Below, piece after piece: positions 19,499 to 28,940 of a DNA stretch of 64,000 bases; the stretch's first letter is position 1; every line of letters starts with the position of its first letter. This stretch comes from Cytophagales bacterium (GTDB lineage Bacteria; Bacteroidota; Bacteroidia; Cytophagales; 172606-1). The translations under genes were made by a program, and so were the position numbers. The DNA lies in assembly GCA_030446715.1 (NCBI GenBank), contig JAUJMU010000003.1, positions 267,530 to 331,529 on the forward strand. The letters run 5' to 3'. Below the pieces are notes generated by a model. The model was given only the letters and a program-made list of their open reading frames with translations, was not told where the DNA came from and did not search any database.

Positions 19499-20724
19499 TA
19501 CCCCTCTTCTTCCAGTTCTTCGAGCAGTTCGCGGAAGGCGCCAAGAATGTCCGGGTTGCCTTCGAGATTAAATTTTTCGCTTTCGCATTTCCGGCGGAAA
19601 ACTTCTTCGGCGCTGATGTCGCGCAGGTCGCGCTGAGGGGTGAGTTCATCCAGCGTCTGGGGCCGGTTTGGGTAAAGTACCTGATGCTTGAGTACTGCAA
19701 GGTTGCGGCCCCGGGTGAGTTCAGTCATTTTCTGCACAAAATAAGGGTCATACTCATCGAGTTCCGCCCTGATCTCGGCCCATGCCTTCAGGGAACCGGC
19801 CTGCTCTTCAAAGGTTAAAATGTCGTTGGTGATGCTGGTCAGCGGCCCCCGGAAACGGACCAGCCGCCGCCAGCAGGGCACATCCAGAGGCTCTGCCCCG
19901 GCAAGGTTACTGCCTTCAAACTGAAGCATGAACACCGATTTCTGGTCGGCGAATTCGCTGAAGCTGAGGGGAACCGGAGCGCCGGCGTACCGGATATTGT
20001 CGCGGCCGCTTACTTTCTGGGGACGGTGCAGGTGACCAAGGGCGATGTAGTCGAAGGTGGAGGGAAAATCGTCGGCGCAGACGTTGCCCAGGGTGCCGAT
20101 GTGGATGGGCTTTTCGCTGCCTTCAAGACTGTCAGTGAGTTGGCCGCCGCTGGCAAACAGGTGACCCGTGGCAATTACCGGCACCGACCCTTCGCGCAAA
20201 GGCTGGGCATGGGCTGCCACCTGCTGGTAACGCCGGATGATTCCTTCCTTAAGGCGCTGCTCAATTTCGCTATAACTTTCCCCGGCTACGGCCTGCCGGA
20301 TGTCGCGGTCCCGCAAAAAAGGGACGGCGCAGATGATTCCTTCCGGTTTGCCGGATTTCCCCTTCAGGATGATTACCTCATCGTCGAGGCTTTCGTGGGC
20401 CTTGCCCGTCACGTGAATATTGAGCGATTTGAGAATTTCGCGGGGGGCATTGAGGGTGCCCGGCGAGTCGTGGTTGCCGCCGATGATGATCACGTGCCGG
20501 CAGCAGGTCCTCTTGAGATTCATCAGGAAACTGTAGTACTGCTGCAGGGCCTGATGAGTGGGGTTTGCCGTATCAAAAATGTCACCCGCGACGATCAGTG
20601 CATCGGCCCGCTGCTTCTCGATTGTGTTCAGGAGCCACTCCAGAAAAAGAGCGTGTTCCTGGGAACGATCGTGGTCGTGCAGGCGGTGGCCCAGGTGCCA
20701 GTCGGAGGTGTGCAGTACGCGCAT
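19498..20724 (-). CDS. sbcD: Exonuclease SbcD (Mre11-like nuclease)
   Basis: A 408-residue metallophosphoesterase nuclease, partner of SbcC. The start at 20724 gives the canonical MRVLHTSDWHLGHRL; the frame runs on to 20832, but that extension is not family-like. Metal-binding motifs: DWHLGH, AGDIFD, GGNHDSPGTL, GHLFA and ALGHLHRPQ. It ends in a Glu-rich tail (LLEELEEEG). It heads the sbcDC operon. The divergent neighbour at 20928 is a phage-type Gp157-like gene. Confidence 0.95.
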   Translation of the reverse strand: MRVLHTSDWHLGHRLHDHDRSQEHALFLEWLLNTIEKQRADALIVAGDIFDTANPTHQALQQYYSFLMNLKRTCCRHVIIIGGNHDSPGTLNAPREILKSLNIHVTGKAHESLDDEVIILKGKSGKPEGIICAVPFLRDRDIRQAVAGESYSEIEQRLKEGIIRRYQQVAAHAQPLREGSVPVIATGHLFASGGQLTDSLEGSEKPIHIGTLGNVCADDFPSTFDYIALGHLHRPQKVSGRDNIRYAGAPVPLSFSEFADQKSVFMLQFEGSNLAGAEPLDVPCWRRLVRFRGPLTSITNDILTFEEQAGSLKAWAEIRAELDEYDPYFVQKMTELTRGRNLAVLKHQVLYPNRPQTLDELTPQRDLRDISAEEVFRRKCESEKFNLEGNPDILGAFRELLEELEEEG

Positions 20725-20927
20725 AATGAAAAGTGGCAGGTTGTATGCCCGAAACAGACTTCCCGGAGCGGGGCGGCAGAGAAAAGCCTGATCTGGTACG
20801 GTGCGTCTACAAATTAACAAATTTCCGGTCACACAGGAGGCAGAAAAATAGCTCCAAACCCGGATTTCCGGAATGAAATGTGGTCGTTTTTTGTTAAATT
20901 ATAGCTATAAATCTTTGTCATTCAAGC

Positions 20928-21413
20928 ATGAAAACTCTTTTAAATATCCGCAAAGAATATACTGATCTGCTGTCCCGGATTGAGGAGGGAGAAGGGGAGC
21001 TGACCCCCGAAGTAGAGCAGGCCCTATCTATCAGTCAGCAGGAGCTCGCCGAAAAAAGCCTTGCTTACATTGAGTTTATCGGTAACCTGCAGGCCCAGAA
21101 TGACCGCATTGAGGATGAGGTTAAGCGCCTGCAACACCTGAAGCGGCAGAACACGCAGCTGCTGAATTTTCTGCAGAAAGGGCTGGTGCACGCCGTACAG
21201 GAATTCGGTACCATCCGGGTGGGTACCCACACCATCGGGCTCCGTCAGACGGAGGAATGTGTGATTGAAGATGCGGAAAGGGTGCCGGATAAATTCAAGA
21301 CCGTGAAGATGGACATTCAGGTCGATAAACTGGCCGTTAAAAGAGCCCTGAAAGACGGCGAAAACGTGCCGGGAGTTCACCTTCAGCAAAACCAGCATCC
21401 GGTGATCCGGTGA
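20928..21413 (+). CDS. Siphovirus Gp157-like protein
   Basis: A 161-residue protein resembling the Gp157 family of siphoviruses (Streptococcus phage Sfi21 relatives): a long helical N-terminal half (MKTLLNIRKEYTDLLSRIEE; LAYIEFIGNLQAQNDRIEDE; LKRQNTQLLNFLQ), then a short beta part (VRVGTHTIGLR; VPDKFKTVKMDIQVDKLAVKRALKDGENVPGV). The phrase P-x-x-F (PDKFKTVK..DK..IK.ALK.G..V.G) is the family signature. In phages it is found near recombination and replication genes. Here it is divergent from sbcD (203 bp) and alone, with no capsid or integrase genes near. AATCTTTG at 20910-20917 is a near-consensus -7. Confidence 0.8.
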   Translation: MKTLLNIRKEYTDLLSRIEEGEGELTPEVEQALSISQQELAEKSLAYIEFIGNLQAQNDRIEDEVKRLQHLKRQNTQLLNFLQKGLVHAVQEFGTIRVGTHTIGLRQTEECVIEDAERVPDKFKTVKMDIQVDKLAVKRALKDGENVPGVHLQQNQHPVIR

Positions 21414-21433
21414 TTCAGGTTTTGAGAAAATTT

Positions 21434-21475
21434 AAAAAGCGGGATACCACCGAAAAGGATGGTATCCCGCTTTTT
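21434..21475. terminator. Bidirectional terminator, 16-bp perfect stem
   Basis: AAAAAGCGGGATACCA (21434-21449) pairs with TGGTATCCCGCTTTTT (21460-21475). A/T-runs on both sides let it serve the convergent Gp157-like and SEC-C genes. Confidence 0.95.
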
Positions 21476-21487
21476 ACGAAAGGCTTA

Positions 21488-22495
21488 TCAGGACATGCAG
21501 CATTTTTTGTATTTTTTACCGCTGCCGCAGGGGCAGGGGTCGTTTCTGCCCGCTTTTGGTCCGCTGATGACGGGCAACCTGGGTTGGCTGGCGGCAGCTC
21601 TTTGCTGTAACAGTGCAGCGCGTTTTTTTCTCTCCGCTTCTAACTTCATCTCTTTTTGCCGGCGGATATTTTCCGCATCCGGATTAAAGGGAGAGTCATC
21701 TCCCGGCCATTCCCTCATGGCTTCGTATCTTTCAAAGATGTTCCGGTAAACTTCCGGAGTTTCATCGTGGAAACTGATGTCATCCTCATCCCCGCTGATG
21801 GACTGGTCTACAAGGCCTTTCCGGTGGCACTCCCTGATTTCATTTTCCAGTTCGGTGGCATTGATGCCTTCAAGGTCAGAGAGGGTAAAGGCCAGAAAAG
21901 TATAAATGTCATAGCCGTAGCTTTCATCCTGATCTTCCGGAAAGGCAGTTTCAATGTGATCAGCGTGTGTGAGTACGTTTTGCAGATAGCCCCTGAAAAA
22001 CTCAATGATGTCCGGTCTGTGTTCCGGATGCAGTACGGTAATCAGGGCAAGAGACTTGACAATCAGGTTCCGGCTGTGCAGGGAAAACGAATCATCATTG
22101 ATGGCTTCCATCAGAGGCGGTAGCCGGTTATGCCCTACCCGGGCCAGCAGTTCGGGTACTTCCTCATAAATATTGTCTCCGAACCAGTATTCCTGAAAAG
22201 CGTGCCTCTTTTTCAGCACCTCCAGAAAGACCGGCAGGGATGCTTCCGATTCCAGGTCTGCCAGCAGATACAGGGCGTGCAGAAAGTGAAAATTGAGGTA
22301 CCAGCTGTTGTGGACATTTTCCGGATCAGAGGGCTGCTCCGGATCAAAGGTCTGAAGGGTACCGGCAACTATTTTTTCCAGTTCGGGAACGGCAGCCTCT
22401 TTGCCGAGGCTGAGAATTTCCCGGAGGATACTGTCATCAATAAAGCAGTCCTTTTTGTAGAGTTCTTCAAAAACCGGGTGATTGAATTGCGGCAT
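21488..22495 (-). CDS. DUF1186 domain protein with C-terminal SEC-C zinc motif
   Basis: About 335 residues from the ATG at 22495 ([20 protein letters not shown]); an extension to 22543 looks like leader. The body is a helical repeat resembling DUF1186 ([33 protein letters not shown]). A charged linker ([20 protein letters not shown]) leads to the SEC-C motif [18 protein letters not shown], a zinc-binding tail also found on SecA. A role in regulated protein-protein or ribosome contacts is possible; function unknown. TATTTTTG on the minus strand at 22526-22519 is a plausible -7. Confidence 0.82.
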   Translation of the reverse strand: MPQFNHPVFEELYKKDCFIDDSILREILSLGKEAAVPELEKIVAGTLQTFDPEQPSDPENVHNSWYLNFHFLHALYLLADLESEASLPVFLEVLKKRHAFQEYWFGDNIYEEVPELLARVGHNRLPPLMEAINDDSFSLHSRNLIVKSLALITVLHPEHRPDIIEFFRGYLQNVLTHADHIETAFPEDQDESYGYDIYTFLAFTLSDLEGINATELENEIRECHRKGLVDQSISGDEDDISFHDETPEVYRNIFERYEAMREWPGDDSPFNPDAENIRRQKEMKLEAERKKRAALLQQRAAASQPRLPVISGPKAGRNDPCPCGSGKKYKKCCMS

Positions 22496-22555
22496 AACGG
22501 CAGAAGGTTGGGTGCCGGCAAAAATAACAAAACCACATTGCACAGATGCAGTTTT

Positions 22556-25500
22556 TTACCGTACCCACACCCGTTTCACCATAGTCTGTCCGTTGGCGGT
22601 GATCCGCACCTGGTACAGGCCGGGGGCCGGCAGAAACAGGCTGCTGAGCTTTCCGGGCTGACTGATTTCCTTCCGCAGGATTTCCCGGCCGAGCAGGTCC
22701 GTAACCAAAAGGGAGATATGATCGGTCACAAAGCCGTTGTCTTTCCGGAGGGTAAATTTTCCGTCAGACGGATTGGGATACACCTGAACGGCGATGGACA
22801 AGTCTTCCACGGCCGTCCGGAATACGGCCACGCGGCGGGTGGCTTCCGCGGTGCAGCCGAGGCTGTTGCGGGTCAGTAATTTCACTTCGTACTCACCCGG
22901 CACGGCGTAGGCGTGAACCGGATTCGGCTCCCGGCTGGTGCTGCCGTCGCCGAAGTCCCACTGCCACTCCACGGCTCCCGCACTGGCGTCGGTCAGGCGT
23001 AATACTTCTTCTTCGCGGAGGTCAAGCCGGTGGGCATTGGTGCGAAAAGCTGCATGGGGGCGGGCAACGGAGATGCGGACTGTCACCGGATCGCTTTCCG
23101 TCAGAAAATCATTCCCGGTTACGTAAAAGAGCGTGTCCCGGGTGATCGGACCGGTCTGGAAGGCAGAACCCGTAAAGACCAGTTGCTCCGAAGAATGGCT
23201 GGTGTAAAACTTAAACGAAGTGCCGTTGCCGGGACGGATAGTGGCGGCTTCGTTCAGGCAAACCGAAAAATCACGGACGGTCGGAGCCGGGCTTTTAAGA
23301 CCCTCAAAGACCCTGACTATCCGGGAGGCGGAGCCCGTACAGCCAATATGATTTACCGCAGTAAGCTTCACTTCGTAGGTACCCGGCACGGCGTAGGCGT
23401 GAACCGGATGCTGCTCCCGGCTGGTGCTGCCGTCGCCGAAGTCCCACAGCCATTCTGTGGCTTCCGTGCCGCCGGCATTCAGTTCCAGCTGGTGCCCTTC
23501 GATGATCCCGAGGGTATCCCGGTTGGCCGATATGGCCGCCGTGGGGATCAGGGCCTTCAGGGTTACGGCTATCCGCTGACTTTCGTACAGGGAATCAGCC
23601 CCGGCGAGGTAAAGAGTAGTGTCTTTCCGGATTGGGCCGATATGGAAAGATGTACCGGAAGCAATGGGTGAAGTGTCACCCTCCCGTGCGTACAATCTGA
23701 AAGCATTGCCGTTGCCAGGCGCAAGCACCACACTTTCATCCTTGCAGTATCCGGTGCGGGCTACTACTGGCAGTGGACTGGTTTTTACCCTGATAAATTG
23801 TTGTCTGATGGCGTCGGCCTGTTTTTGCAGGTCGGTCAGGTTGTCTCCGGCTACCAGGGCAAAAGCCACGGTGCGGGTTTCGCCCTTTTTCAGGTTCAGG
23901 AGCTGCGTCCCGATGGTTTGCATGACATCAAGGGCCGCTGGTACGGACGGAGTGCGGGCAATGCCTTCGGACATGCTCCGGAATTTCTCTTCGGGCGAGA
24001 ACCCATCGTACACGAAAAGCTCTGACTGGGTGTCAAAGACGTAATACTGCTGGGGCGCTTCCGCAGTCAGTAGCCGGATACCGGCAAAGAGGTTGGGCAT
24101 TGCTTTGTTATACACGTATCCAGTCTGCCGCAAAGCATCCCACGCGCCCTCATTGTTGGAGTAGCCGTAAATATTCCAGTCGGTGAAGATGCCGGCGTAT
24201 AGCTGGGGAATATCCGCATTGGAAGTGTTGGTGATTTTGTATTCAAAAATGACTGATTTTTCTACCGGAGCGTCTTTCCAGGCATACACCTGCTGCCGGA
24301 TCTGCAGGCCGGTGCCGGCGGGGTTGCCCGAATCAGTGAAGCTGACCGTGGCGGAAAAATCAGCGCCGTTGGAAGCGTCAAACCAGATGGGTTTTGCCGC
24401 CCGGAAGTGGTCGTCTTTGGTGAAATTACCGGTATGGTCGCGGAAACAATTGGAAAGCTGGGTAGGGGAGGTGCCGATCATCAGGCCCGATTCGTGGAGC
24501 AGGGACTGATTTTTGTACCACAGGCCCATTCCCTGTCCGGTGAGTTCATCGTTGTAGCCGATCCGGCCCCGGCTGGTGGCCGTCAGTTTCAGTTGATTGA
24601 CGGTTACATCCAGATAATCCTGACTGACTTCCACCGTGAAATGCTCGGAACCCGTATAAGTGCCGTCCGTGTAAGTCAGCAGAAAATTTACGGGCGTATT
24701 TACGGGCGTACCGGCCCTGACAGTAAAAATAAACGGAGCGGCCCCGTTTCCGGCTACGGACCCCGCTACCAGTGCCCCGATGGTGGCCTGACCGGAAGTA
24801 ATAGTGACGTAAGGGGAGGGGGTGGTCAGGGAAATCTTCAGATTTTCCAGATTACCCATTGTACTTTTTACCCGGACCACCATATTCGCTGAGTGACCAG
24901 CGTAGGCATAAGGCTGGTTTCCGTAGCCGGTCAGGCTGGCATCCACAAAGGCAGCGCCTTTGGTTTCGGTCAGGGCCCGGTACATATTCAGGCGGCCACG
25001 CCCGAGTTTAGCCACGTAAGGGGCATTTTCGGGTATGTCGTAAATATTGTCGGAAGTAGAAATGAGCCTGTCGGCAATCTGTTTTGCATTAAGGGCAGGG
25101 TACTGGGAACGCAGCAGAGCCGCGGCTCCCGCGACCAGCGGGGAAGAGAAGGAAGTGCCCCAGTTGATGCCGTAGCTTCCGTTGGTGGTGCTGTACACCC
25201 CGGACCCGGGTGCTGAAATATCTACCTTGTCGTTGTAGTTTGACCCGCCGCCGCCCCACACGGCTTTCTGGTCGTTGCTTTCGGTGGCCCCGACCGAGAT
25301 TACATTGTCGTAGGAGGCCGGCCAGATGTAATCGGCTGAGTTGCTGTTACCGGCGGCGGCTACTACCACCACGTCGTAATTGTACACGACATAGTTGATA
25401 ATGTCTTCTTCAGCCCTGGAGGCAAAGCCTGGCCGGCCCCAGGAAAGATTGATGACTTTGCAGCCCCGCTCGGCCAGGTACAGCAGGCCATTGTAACCTT

Positions 25501-26341
25501 TGGAGCCGTCAATGGTGACGGGCATAAATTTGCAGTTGAATCCGGCGCCGGCAATGCCCTTTCCGTTATCGGGCGTACCGGCTGCCATACCGGCCACGAA
25601 AGAGCCGTGGGTCGTATGGGAATTGGATGCGCCCGCAAGATTGCTGGTATTGATCGCAAAATTCCAGCCGGCATAATTGTCCGCCATGCCATCATTGTCA
25701 TTGTCTACCCCATCGACCGGATCGGCGGTATTGTACCGGATATTGTCTCTCAGGTCTTCGTGGTTGGCATCCGTACCGAAATCTGCAATGCCAATCGTGA
25801 TGGCCGGATTGCCTTTCTGAATATCCCAGGCCTCGTAAGCTTTGATTTTGGCGAGCTGAAACTGGCCCCCCGTTAACGGCTGGGCCTGCGGGTCGTTGGG
25901 TACATAGAGCGGCGCGTAGTTGGTGTAAAGCGGCTCGGCGTATTCAATGGCGGCATCAGACCGGAGCAGCTTCAGGGCCTTTTCAACGTCCAGGCCGGGG
26001 GCAATTCTGAACTGGTAGATTCGGGACAGGTCTACCGGCCGGAGGCCGGGCCGGATAGCCCGTTTGTCCTTACCAGCCGCCACCCGGCCAGGAAACGGCT
26101 GGGTCAGCTTTTTTACCCCCAGCTGCTGCAAAACGTAATAATTTCTGACATCAGGAGAGAACTGCCGGGCTTTGGACCCGGTTTGCGGCTTAAACTTGAC
26201 AACAAGAACAGTACCGCCGCCGGAATCGCCGGCAGCATCCGGACCAGATGTAAAGGGAAGGGACTGAGCCCGGCCGGCCGTAACCAGACTAAATAACAAG
26301 GCCGTAAGCAGCCATTGGCGCATACGCATGGTTTTTTGCAT
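22556..26341 (-). CDS. Secreted subtilase (S8) with PKD domains and T9SS sorting domain
   Basis: A 1261-residue exported serine protease. Signal peptide near residues 1-25 (start could also be M5 or M7). Inhibitor-like prodomain (about 45-140), then the S8 catalytic domain with Asp187 (GIADFGTD), His245 (THGSFVAG), oxyanion Asn332 (AAGNSNS) and Ser397 (GTSFSSPLVAGA). After a large beta-rich region come two tandem modules of about 160 residues, each ending in a PKD domain (WDFGDGSTSRE...YAVPG.YEVKL). The C-terminus (VYPNPSDGKFTL... VKRVWVR) is a type A T9SS sorting domain. Role: extracellular protein degradation. Confidence 0.95.
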   Translation of the reverse strand: MQKTMRMRQWLLTALLFSLVTAGRAQSLPFTSGPDAAGDSGGGTVLVVKFKPQTGSKARQFSPDVRNYYVLQQLGVKKLTQPFPGRVAAGKDKRAIRPGLRPVDLSRIYQFRIAPGLDVEKALKLLRSDAAIEYAEPLYTNYAPLYVPNDPQAQPLTGGQFQLAKIKAYEAWDIQKGNPAITIGIADFGTDANHEDLRDNIRYNTADPVDGVDNDNDGMADNYAGWNFAINTSNLAGASNSHTTHGSFVAGMAAGTPDNGKGIAGAGFNCKFMPVTIDGSKGYNGLLYLAERGCKVINLSWGRPGFASRAEEDIINYVVYNYDVVVVAAAGNSNSADYIWPASYDNVISVGATESNDQKAVWGGGGSNYNDKVDISAPGSGVYSTTNGSYGINWGTSFSSPLVAGAAALLRSQYPALNAKQIADRLISTSDNIYDIPENAPYVAKLGRGRLNMYRALTETKGAAFVDASLTGYGNQPYAYAGHSANMVVRVKSTMGNLENLKISLTTPSPYVTITSGQATIGALVAGSVAGNGAAPFIFTVRAGTPVNTPVNFLLTYTDGTYTGSEHFTVEVSQDYLDVTVNQLKLTATSRGRIGYNDELTGQGMGLWYKNQSLLHESGLMIGTSPTQLSNCFRDHTGNFTKDDHFRAAKPIWFDASNGADFSATVSFTDSGNPAGTGLQIRQQVYAWKDAPVEKSVIFEYKITNTSNADIPQLYAGIFTDWNIYGYSNNEGAWDALRQTGYVYNKAMPNLFAGIRLLTAEAPQQYYVFDTQSELFVYDGFSPEEKFRSMSEGIARTPSVPAALDVMQTIGTQLLNLKKGETRTVAFALVAGDNLTDLQKQADAIRQQFIRVKTSPLPVVARTGYCKDESVVLAPGNGNAFRLYAREGDTSPIASGTSFHIGPIRKDTTLYLAGADSLYESQRIAVTLKALIPTAAISANRDTLGIIEGHQLELNAGGTEATEWLWDFGDGSTSREQHPVHAYAVPGTYEVKLTAVNHIGCTGSASRIVRVFEGLKSPAPTVRDFSVCLNEAATIRPGNGTSFKFYTSHSSEQLVFTGSAFQTGPITRDTLFYVTGNDFLTESDPVTVRISVARPHAAFRTNAHRLDLREEEVLRLTDASAGAVEWQWDFGDGSTSREPNPVHAYAVPGEYEVKLLTRNSLGCTAEATRRVAVFRTAVEDLSIAVQVYPNPSDGKFTLRKDNGFVTDHISLLVTDLLGREILRKEISQPGKLSSLFLPAPGLYQVRITANGQTMVKRVWVR
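22895..22962. repeat. Direct repeat, copy 2 (PKD-coding)
   Basis: Nearly identical at base level to 23381-23448, 486 bp (162 codons) away in the same gene. It encodes the shared PKD core. A recent in-gene duplication or conversion is likely. Confidence 0.85.
23381..23448. repeat. Direct repeat, copy 1 (PKD-coding)
   Basis: Partner of 22895-22962. The flanking module halves are similar in protein only, so base-level identity is confined to the PKD core. Confidence 0.85.
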
Positions 26342-26451
26342 AATGTCAAGTTACAGCCAATGGAGGCCGCAAACCATTGCCTTCTCCTTCCGGAAGGTAC
26401 ACCGATCTTATTTAAGCCGCACTTACCTTTTCCTTCCCTTTCCGCCGGGGA

Positions 26452-26483
26452 TTGTAAAAATGAGAATGAGTTACCTATTTTTG
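26452..26483 (+). promoter_or_regulatory. Promoter of mpl (TTG-N21-TATTTTTG)
   Basis: TTG at 26452-26454 and TATTTTTG at 26476-26483 match the Bacteroidota housekeeping consensus. The predicted start of transcription would be about 30 bases before the mpl ATG at 26520. Confidence 0.65.
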
Positions 26484-26519
26484 TGCATCCTCCCGGAGAT
26501 TTTTAAACCAGGCCCGATC

Positions 26520-27914
26520 ATGTATTCCAATAAGCCCCGAGTTCATTTCATTGCAGTTGGCGGAAGCGCTATGCACAACCTTGCCATCGCCCTCCACCAG
26601 AAAGGGTATCAGGTTACTGGTTCTGACGATGAGATCGTTGAACCCTCCAAAACCCGGCTTGCCAACCGGGGCCTGCTGCCGGAAGCCATCGGCTGGTTTC
26701 CCGAAAAGATTGACAGCGGATTGGAAGCAGTCATTCTCGGCATGCACGCAAGGGCGGATAATCCGGAGTTGCTGCGCGCCAGGGAGCTCGGCCTGAGGGT
26801 ATTTTCTTATCCGGAATACATTTACGAACAGTGCAAAGACAAGCAGCGGATCGTGATTGCCGGCAGCCACGGCAAAACCACCATTACCTCCATGATCCTG
26901 CACGTGCTGCAGTACCACAACCGCAAGTTTGACTTTATGGTAGGGGCGCAGATCGAAGGGTTCGAAACCATGGTGCGGCTCTCCGAGGATGCGCCGGTAG
27001 TGATCATTGAAGGCGATGAATACCTTGCTTCTCCGGTGGACCGCCGGCCCAAGTTTCTCCTCTACAAGCACCACATCGGCCTGGTGAGCGGCATTGCCTG
27101 GGACCACATCAACGTGTTCCCTACCTTCGATGAATACGTGCGGCAGTTTGACCTTTTCGCCGATGCTACCCCCAGGAGCGGCACATTGATCTTTGATGAA
27201 ACGGATGATCTGGTCACGGTAATCTGCCGCAAGGAACGCGAAGACGTGCAGCGGGTTGAGTACACCACCCACCGCCACGTGGTCCGGGACGGACAGACCT
27301 GCCTGGTCACCGACGCGGACGAAGAAGTGCCCGTGCAGGTCTTCGGCGAACACAATATGCGGAACCTCAATGGGGCCCGTGCCATTCTGAGCAAGATCGG
27401 CATCGGCGACCGCCGGTTCTACGAAGCCATCCGGACGTTCAAGGGAGCTGCCCGCCGGCTGGAAGTAGTCGGTCAGAACCAAAACACGATTGTGTACCGC
27501 GATTTTGCCCACGCGCCTTCCAAACTGGAAGCCACCACCAGGGCCGTTAAAAAACAATTCACTGACCGCAAGCTGGTTGCCTGTCTTGAGCTGCACACGT
27601 TCAGCAGCCTCAATAAAGAATTTTTAAAGCAATACAAGGGCTCCTTTGAAGACGCGGATACGGCCATTGTGTACTTTAATCCGCACACCATTGCCCACAA
27701 GAAATTAGAGCCGATCAGCCCCGAAGACGTAAAGAATGCCTTCCGCCGCAAAGACCTGATGGTATTTACCGATCACCTTGAGCTTGGGCAGTATCTGACC
27801 TCCCAGCAGTGGTCAGCCAAAAATCTGTTGCTCATGAGTTCGGGCACCTTTAACGGCACTGACCTGAAGGCGCTGAGCCAAAAAATTCTGGGACCGGTGG
27901 CTTCCGTGAGTTAA
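26520..27914 (+). CDS. mpl: Mur ligase, UDP-N-acetylmuramate:tripeptide ligase (Mpl-type)
   Basis: A 464-residue Mur ligase. The ATG at 26520 (MYSNKPRVHFIAVGGSAMHN) fits both the family start and the promoter; the open frame from 26328 would overlap the divergent protease. Motifs: ATP-binding GSHGKTTITSM, EGDEY, VFGEHNMRNLNGA and DFAHAPSK. Mpl rejoins recycled L-Ala-D-Glu-meso-DAP tripeptide to UDP-MurNAc in peptidoglycan recycling. Cytoplasmic. Substrate assignment rests on the Mpl-like N-terminus (HFIAVGGSAM) rather than on biochemical proof; MurC is the close alternative. Confidence 0.85.
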   Translation: MYSNKPRVHFIAVGGSAMHNLAIALHQKGYQVTGSDDEIVEPSKTRLANRGLLPEAIGWFPEKIDSGLEAVILGMHARADNPELLRARELGLRVFSYPEYIYEQCKDKQRIVIAGSHGKTTITSMILHVLQYHNRKFDFMVGAQIEGFETMVRLSEDAPVVIIEGDEYLASPVDRRPKFLLYKHHIGLVSGIAWDHINVFPTFDEYVRQFDLFADATPRSGTLIFDETDDLVTVICRKEREDVQRVEYTTHRHVVRDGQTCLVTDADEEVPVQVFGEHNMRNLNGARAILSKIGIGDRRFYEAIRTFKGAARRLEVVGQNQNTIVYRDFAHAPSKLEATTRAVKKQFTDRKLVACLELHTFSSLNKEFLKQYKGSFEDADTAIVYFNPHTIAHKKLEPISPEDVKNAFRRKDLMVFTDHLELGQYLTSQQWSAKNLLLMSSGTFNGTDLKALSQKILGPVASVS

Positions 27915-27970
27915 AATCTGATATTATTGGTTCAATGTTAAAGACGAAAGGGGCATTTAAGTAAGAAAAC

Positions 27971-28051
27971 AATTTTAAATTATGAATTCTGGATTTTGAA
28001 TGGGCATGTTAACACACTGTCTGCGAGAGATTTAATTCATAATTTAAAATT
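27971..28051. repeat. Perfect 18-bp inverted repeat, intergenic
   Basis: AATTTTAAATTATGAATT (27971-27988) and its exact reverse complement (28034-28051). Related AT-rich words occur near 1629-1655 and 43287-43318, all between genes, so this looks like a dispersed repeat family rather than a terminator. Confidence 0.7.
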
Positions 28052-28133
28052 CAAAATCTATAATTTAATGCTGATCGGGCATTTATCTTATCAAAACCTT
28101 TAACATTGGACCCACAACCTTCCGCATTCCTCT

Positions 28134-28940
28134 ATGCATTCCCTTAAGCTGAAAAAGCCACTTGCCTTTTTCGATCTTGAAACCACCGGTACCAATATCT
28201 GCAATGACCGAATCGTTGAAATCTGCATAGCCAAGGCAATGCCCAACGGGGATGTCAACGTAAAGACGTGGCGGGTAAACCCCACCATTCCCATTTCGGC
28301 CGAATCGAGCATGATCCACGGCATCTACCAAGAGGACCTGAAAGATGCGCCGACTTTCCGGGATCTGGCCCGGCCAGTCCTGCAGTTTTTTGAAGGCGCC
28401 GACCTTGCGGGTTTTAATATTATCCGGTTTGATGTGCCGATGCTGGTGGAAGAGTTTCTGCGGGTGGACATTGATTTCAGGATGGACAACCGCAGGATGG
28501 TGGATGCCCAGAAGATTTTTCACCTGATGGAACCCCGTTCCCTGACGGCCGCCTATCGCTTTTACTGCAACAAGGAACTGGAAAACGCCCACAGCGCCGA
28601 GGCGGATACGCTGGCTACTTTTGAAGTGCTTTGTGCGCAGGTAGCACGGTATGAAGGAAAAGTGATGAAGGATGAAAAGGGAAAAGAATACGTGCCGATT
28701 CACAACGATGTGGCCAGGCTGCACGACCTGACGGCCGAAAAAATGATTGACCTTGCCGGACGGTGGGTGTATAACGGCAACGGCGAGGCAGTCGTCAATT
28801 TCGGCAAACACAAAGACCGCCCCCTCGCCGAGGTGCTTCAGAAGGAGCCTGCTTTCTACGACTGGGTGATGAAGGGAGAATTTCCCCTGGATACCAAGCG
28901 AAAGCTGACTGAGATGAAGATCAAAAGCTTTAAAAGATAA
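28134..28940 (+). CDS. DnaQ-like 3'-5' exonuclease (DNA Pol III epsilon family)
   Basis: A 268-residue DEDD exonuclease. ExoI motif FFDLETTG gives the catalytic D and E; NIIRFDVPML and HSAEADTLATFEVL provide the remaining Asp/His. After the exonuclease domain (about 1-180) a short C-terminal domain contains VNFGKHKDRPLAEVL and YDWVMKGEF, a known add-on in Bacteroidota homologues. It may be proofreading epsilon or a separate repair nuclease. Its stop codon is followed immediately by the target duplication of the MITE-like element, which separates it from its terminator at 29381. Confidence 0.88.
   Translation: MHSLKLKKPLAFFDLETTGTNICNDRIVEICIAKAMPNGDVNVKTWRVNPTIPISAESSMIHGIYQEDLKDAPTFRDLARPVLQFFEGADLAGFNIIRFDVPMLVEEFLRVDIDFRMDNRRMVDAQKIFHLMEPRSLTAAYRFYCNKELENAHSAEADTLATFEVLCAQVARYEGKVMKDEKGKEYVPIHNDVARLHDLTAEKMIDLAGRWVYNGNGEAVVNFGKHKDRPLAEVLQKEPAFYDWVMKGEFPLDTKRKLTEMKIKSFKR

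Noticed and set aside
8798..22495. Possible compact defence island made of ligase, endonuclease, sbcCD and Gp157-like gene
   Set aside because: The genes are on both strands, separated by an unrelated flavoprotein, OmpA lipoprotein, csaA and marR, with terminators between; no shared operon is visible.
26475..27596. 373-codon open frame antisense to mpl
   Set aside because: Complement of a well-supported Mur ligase gene; no independent evidence.
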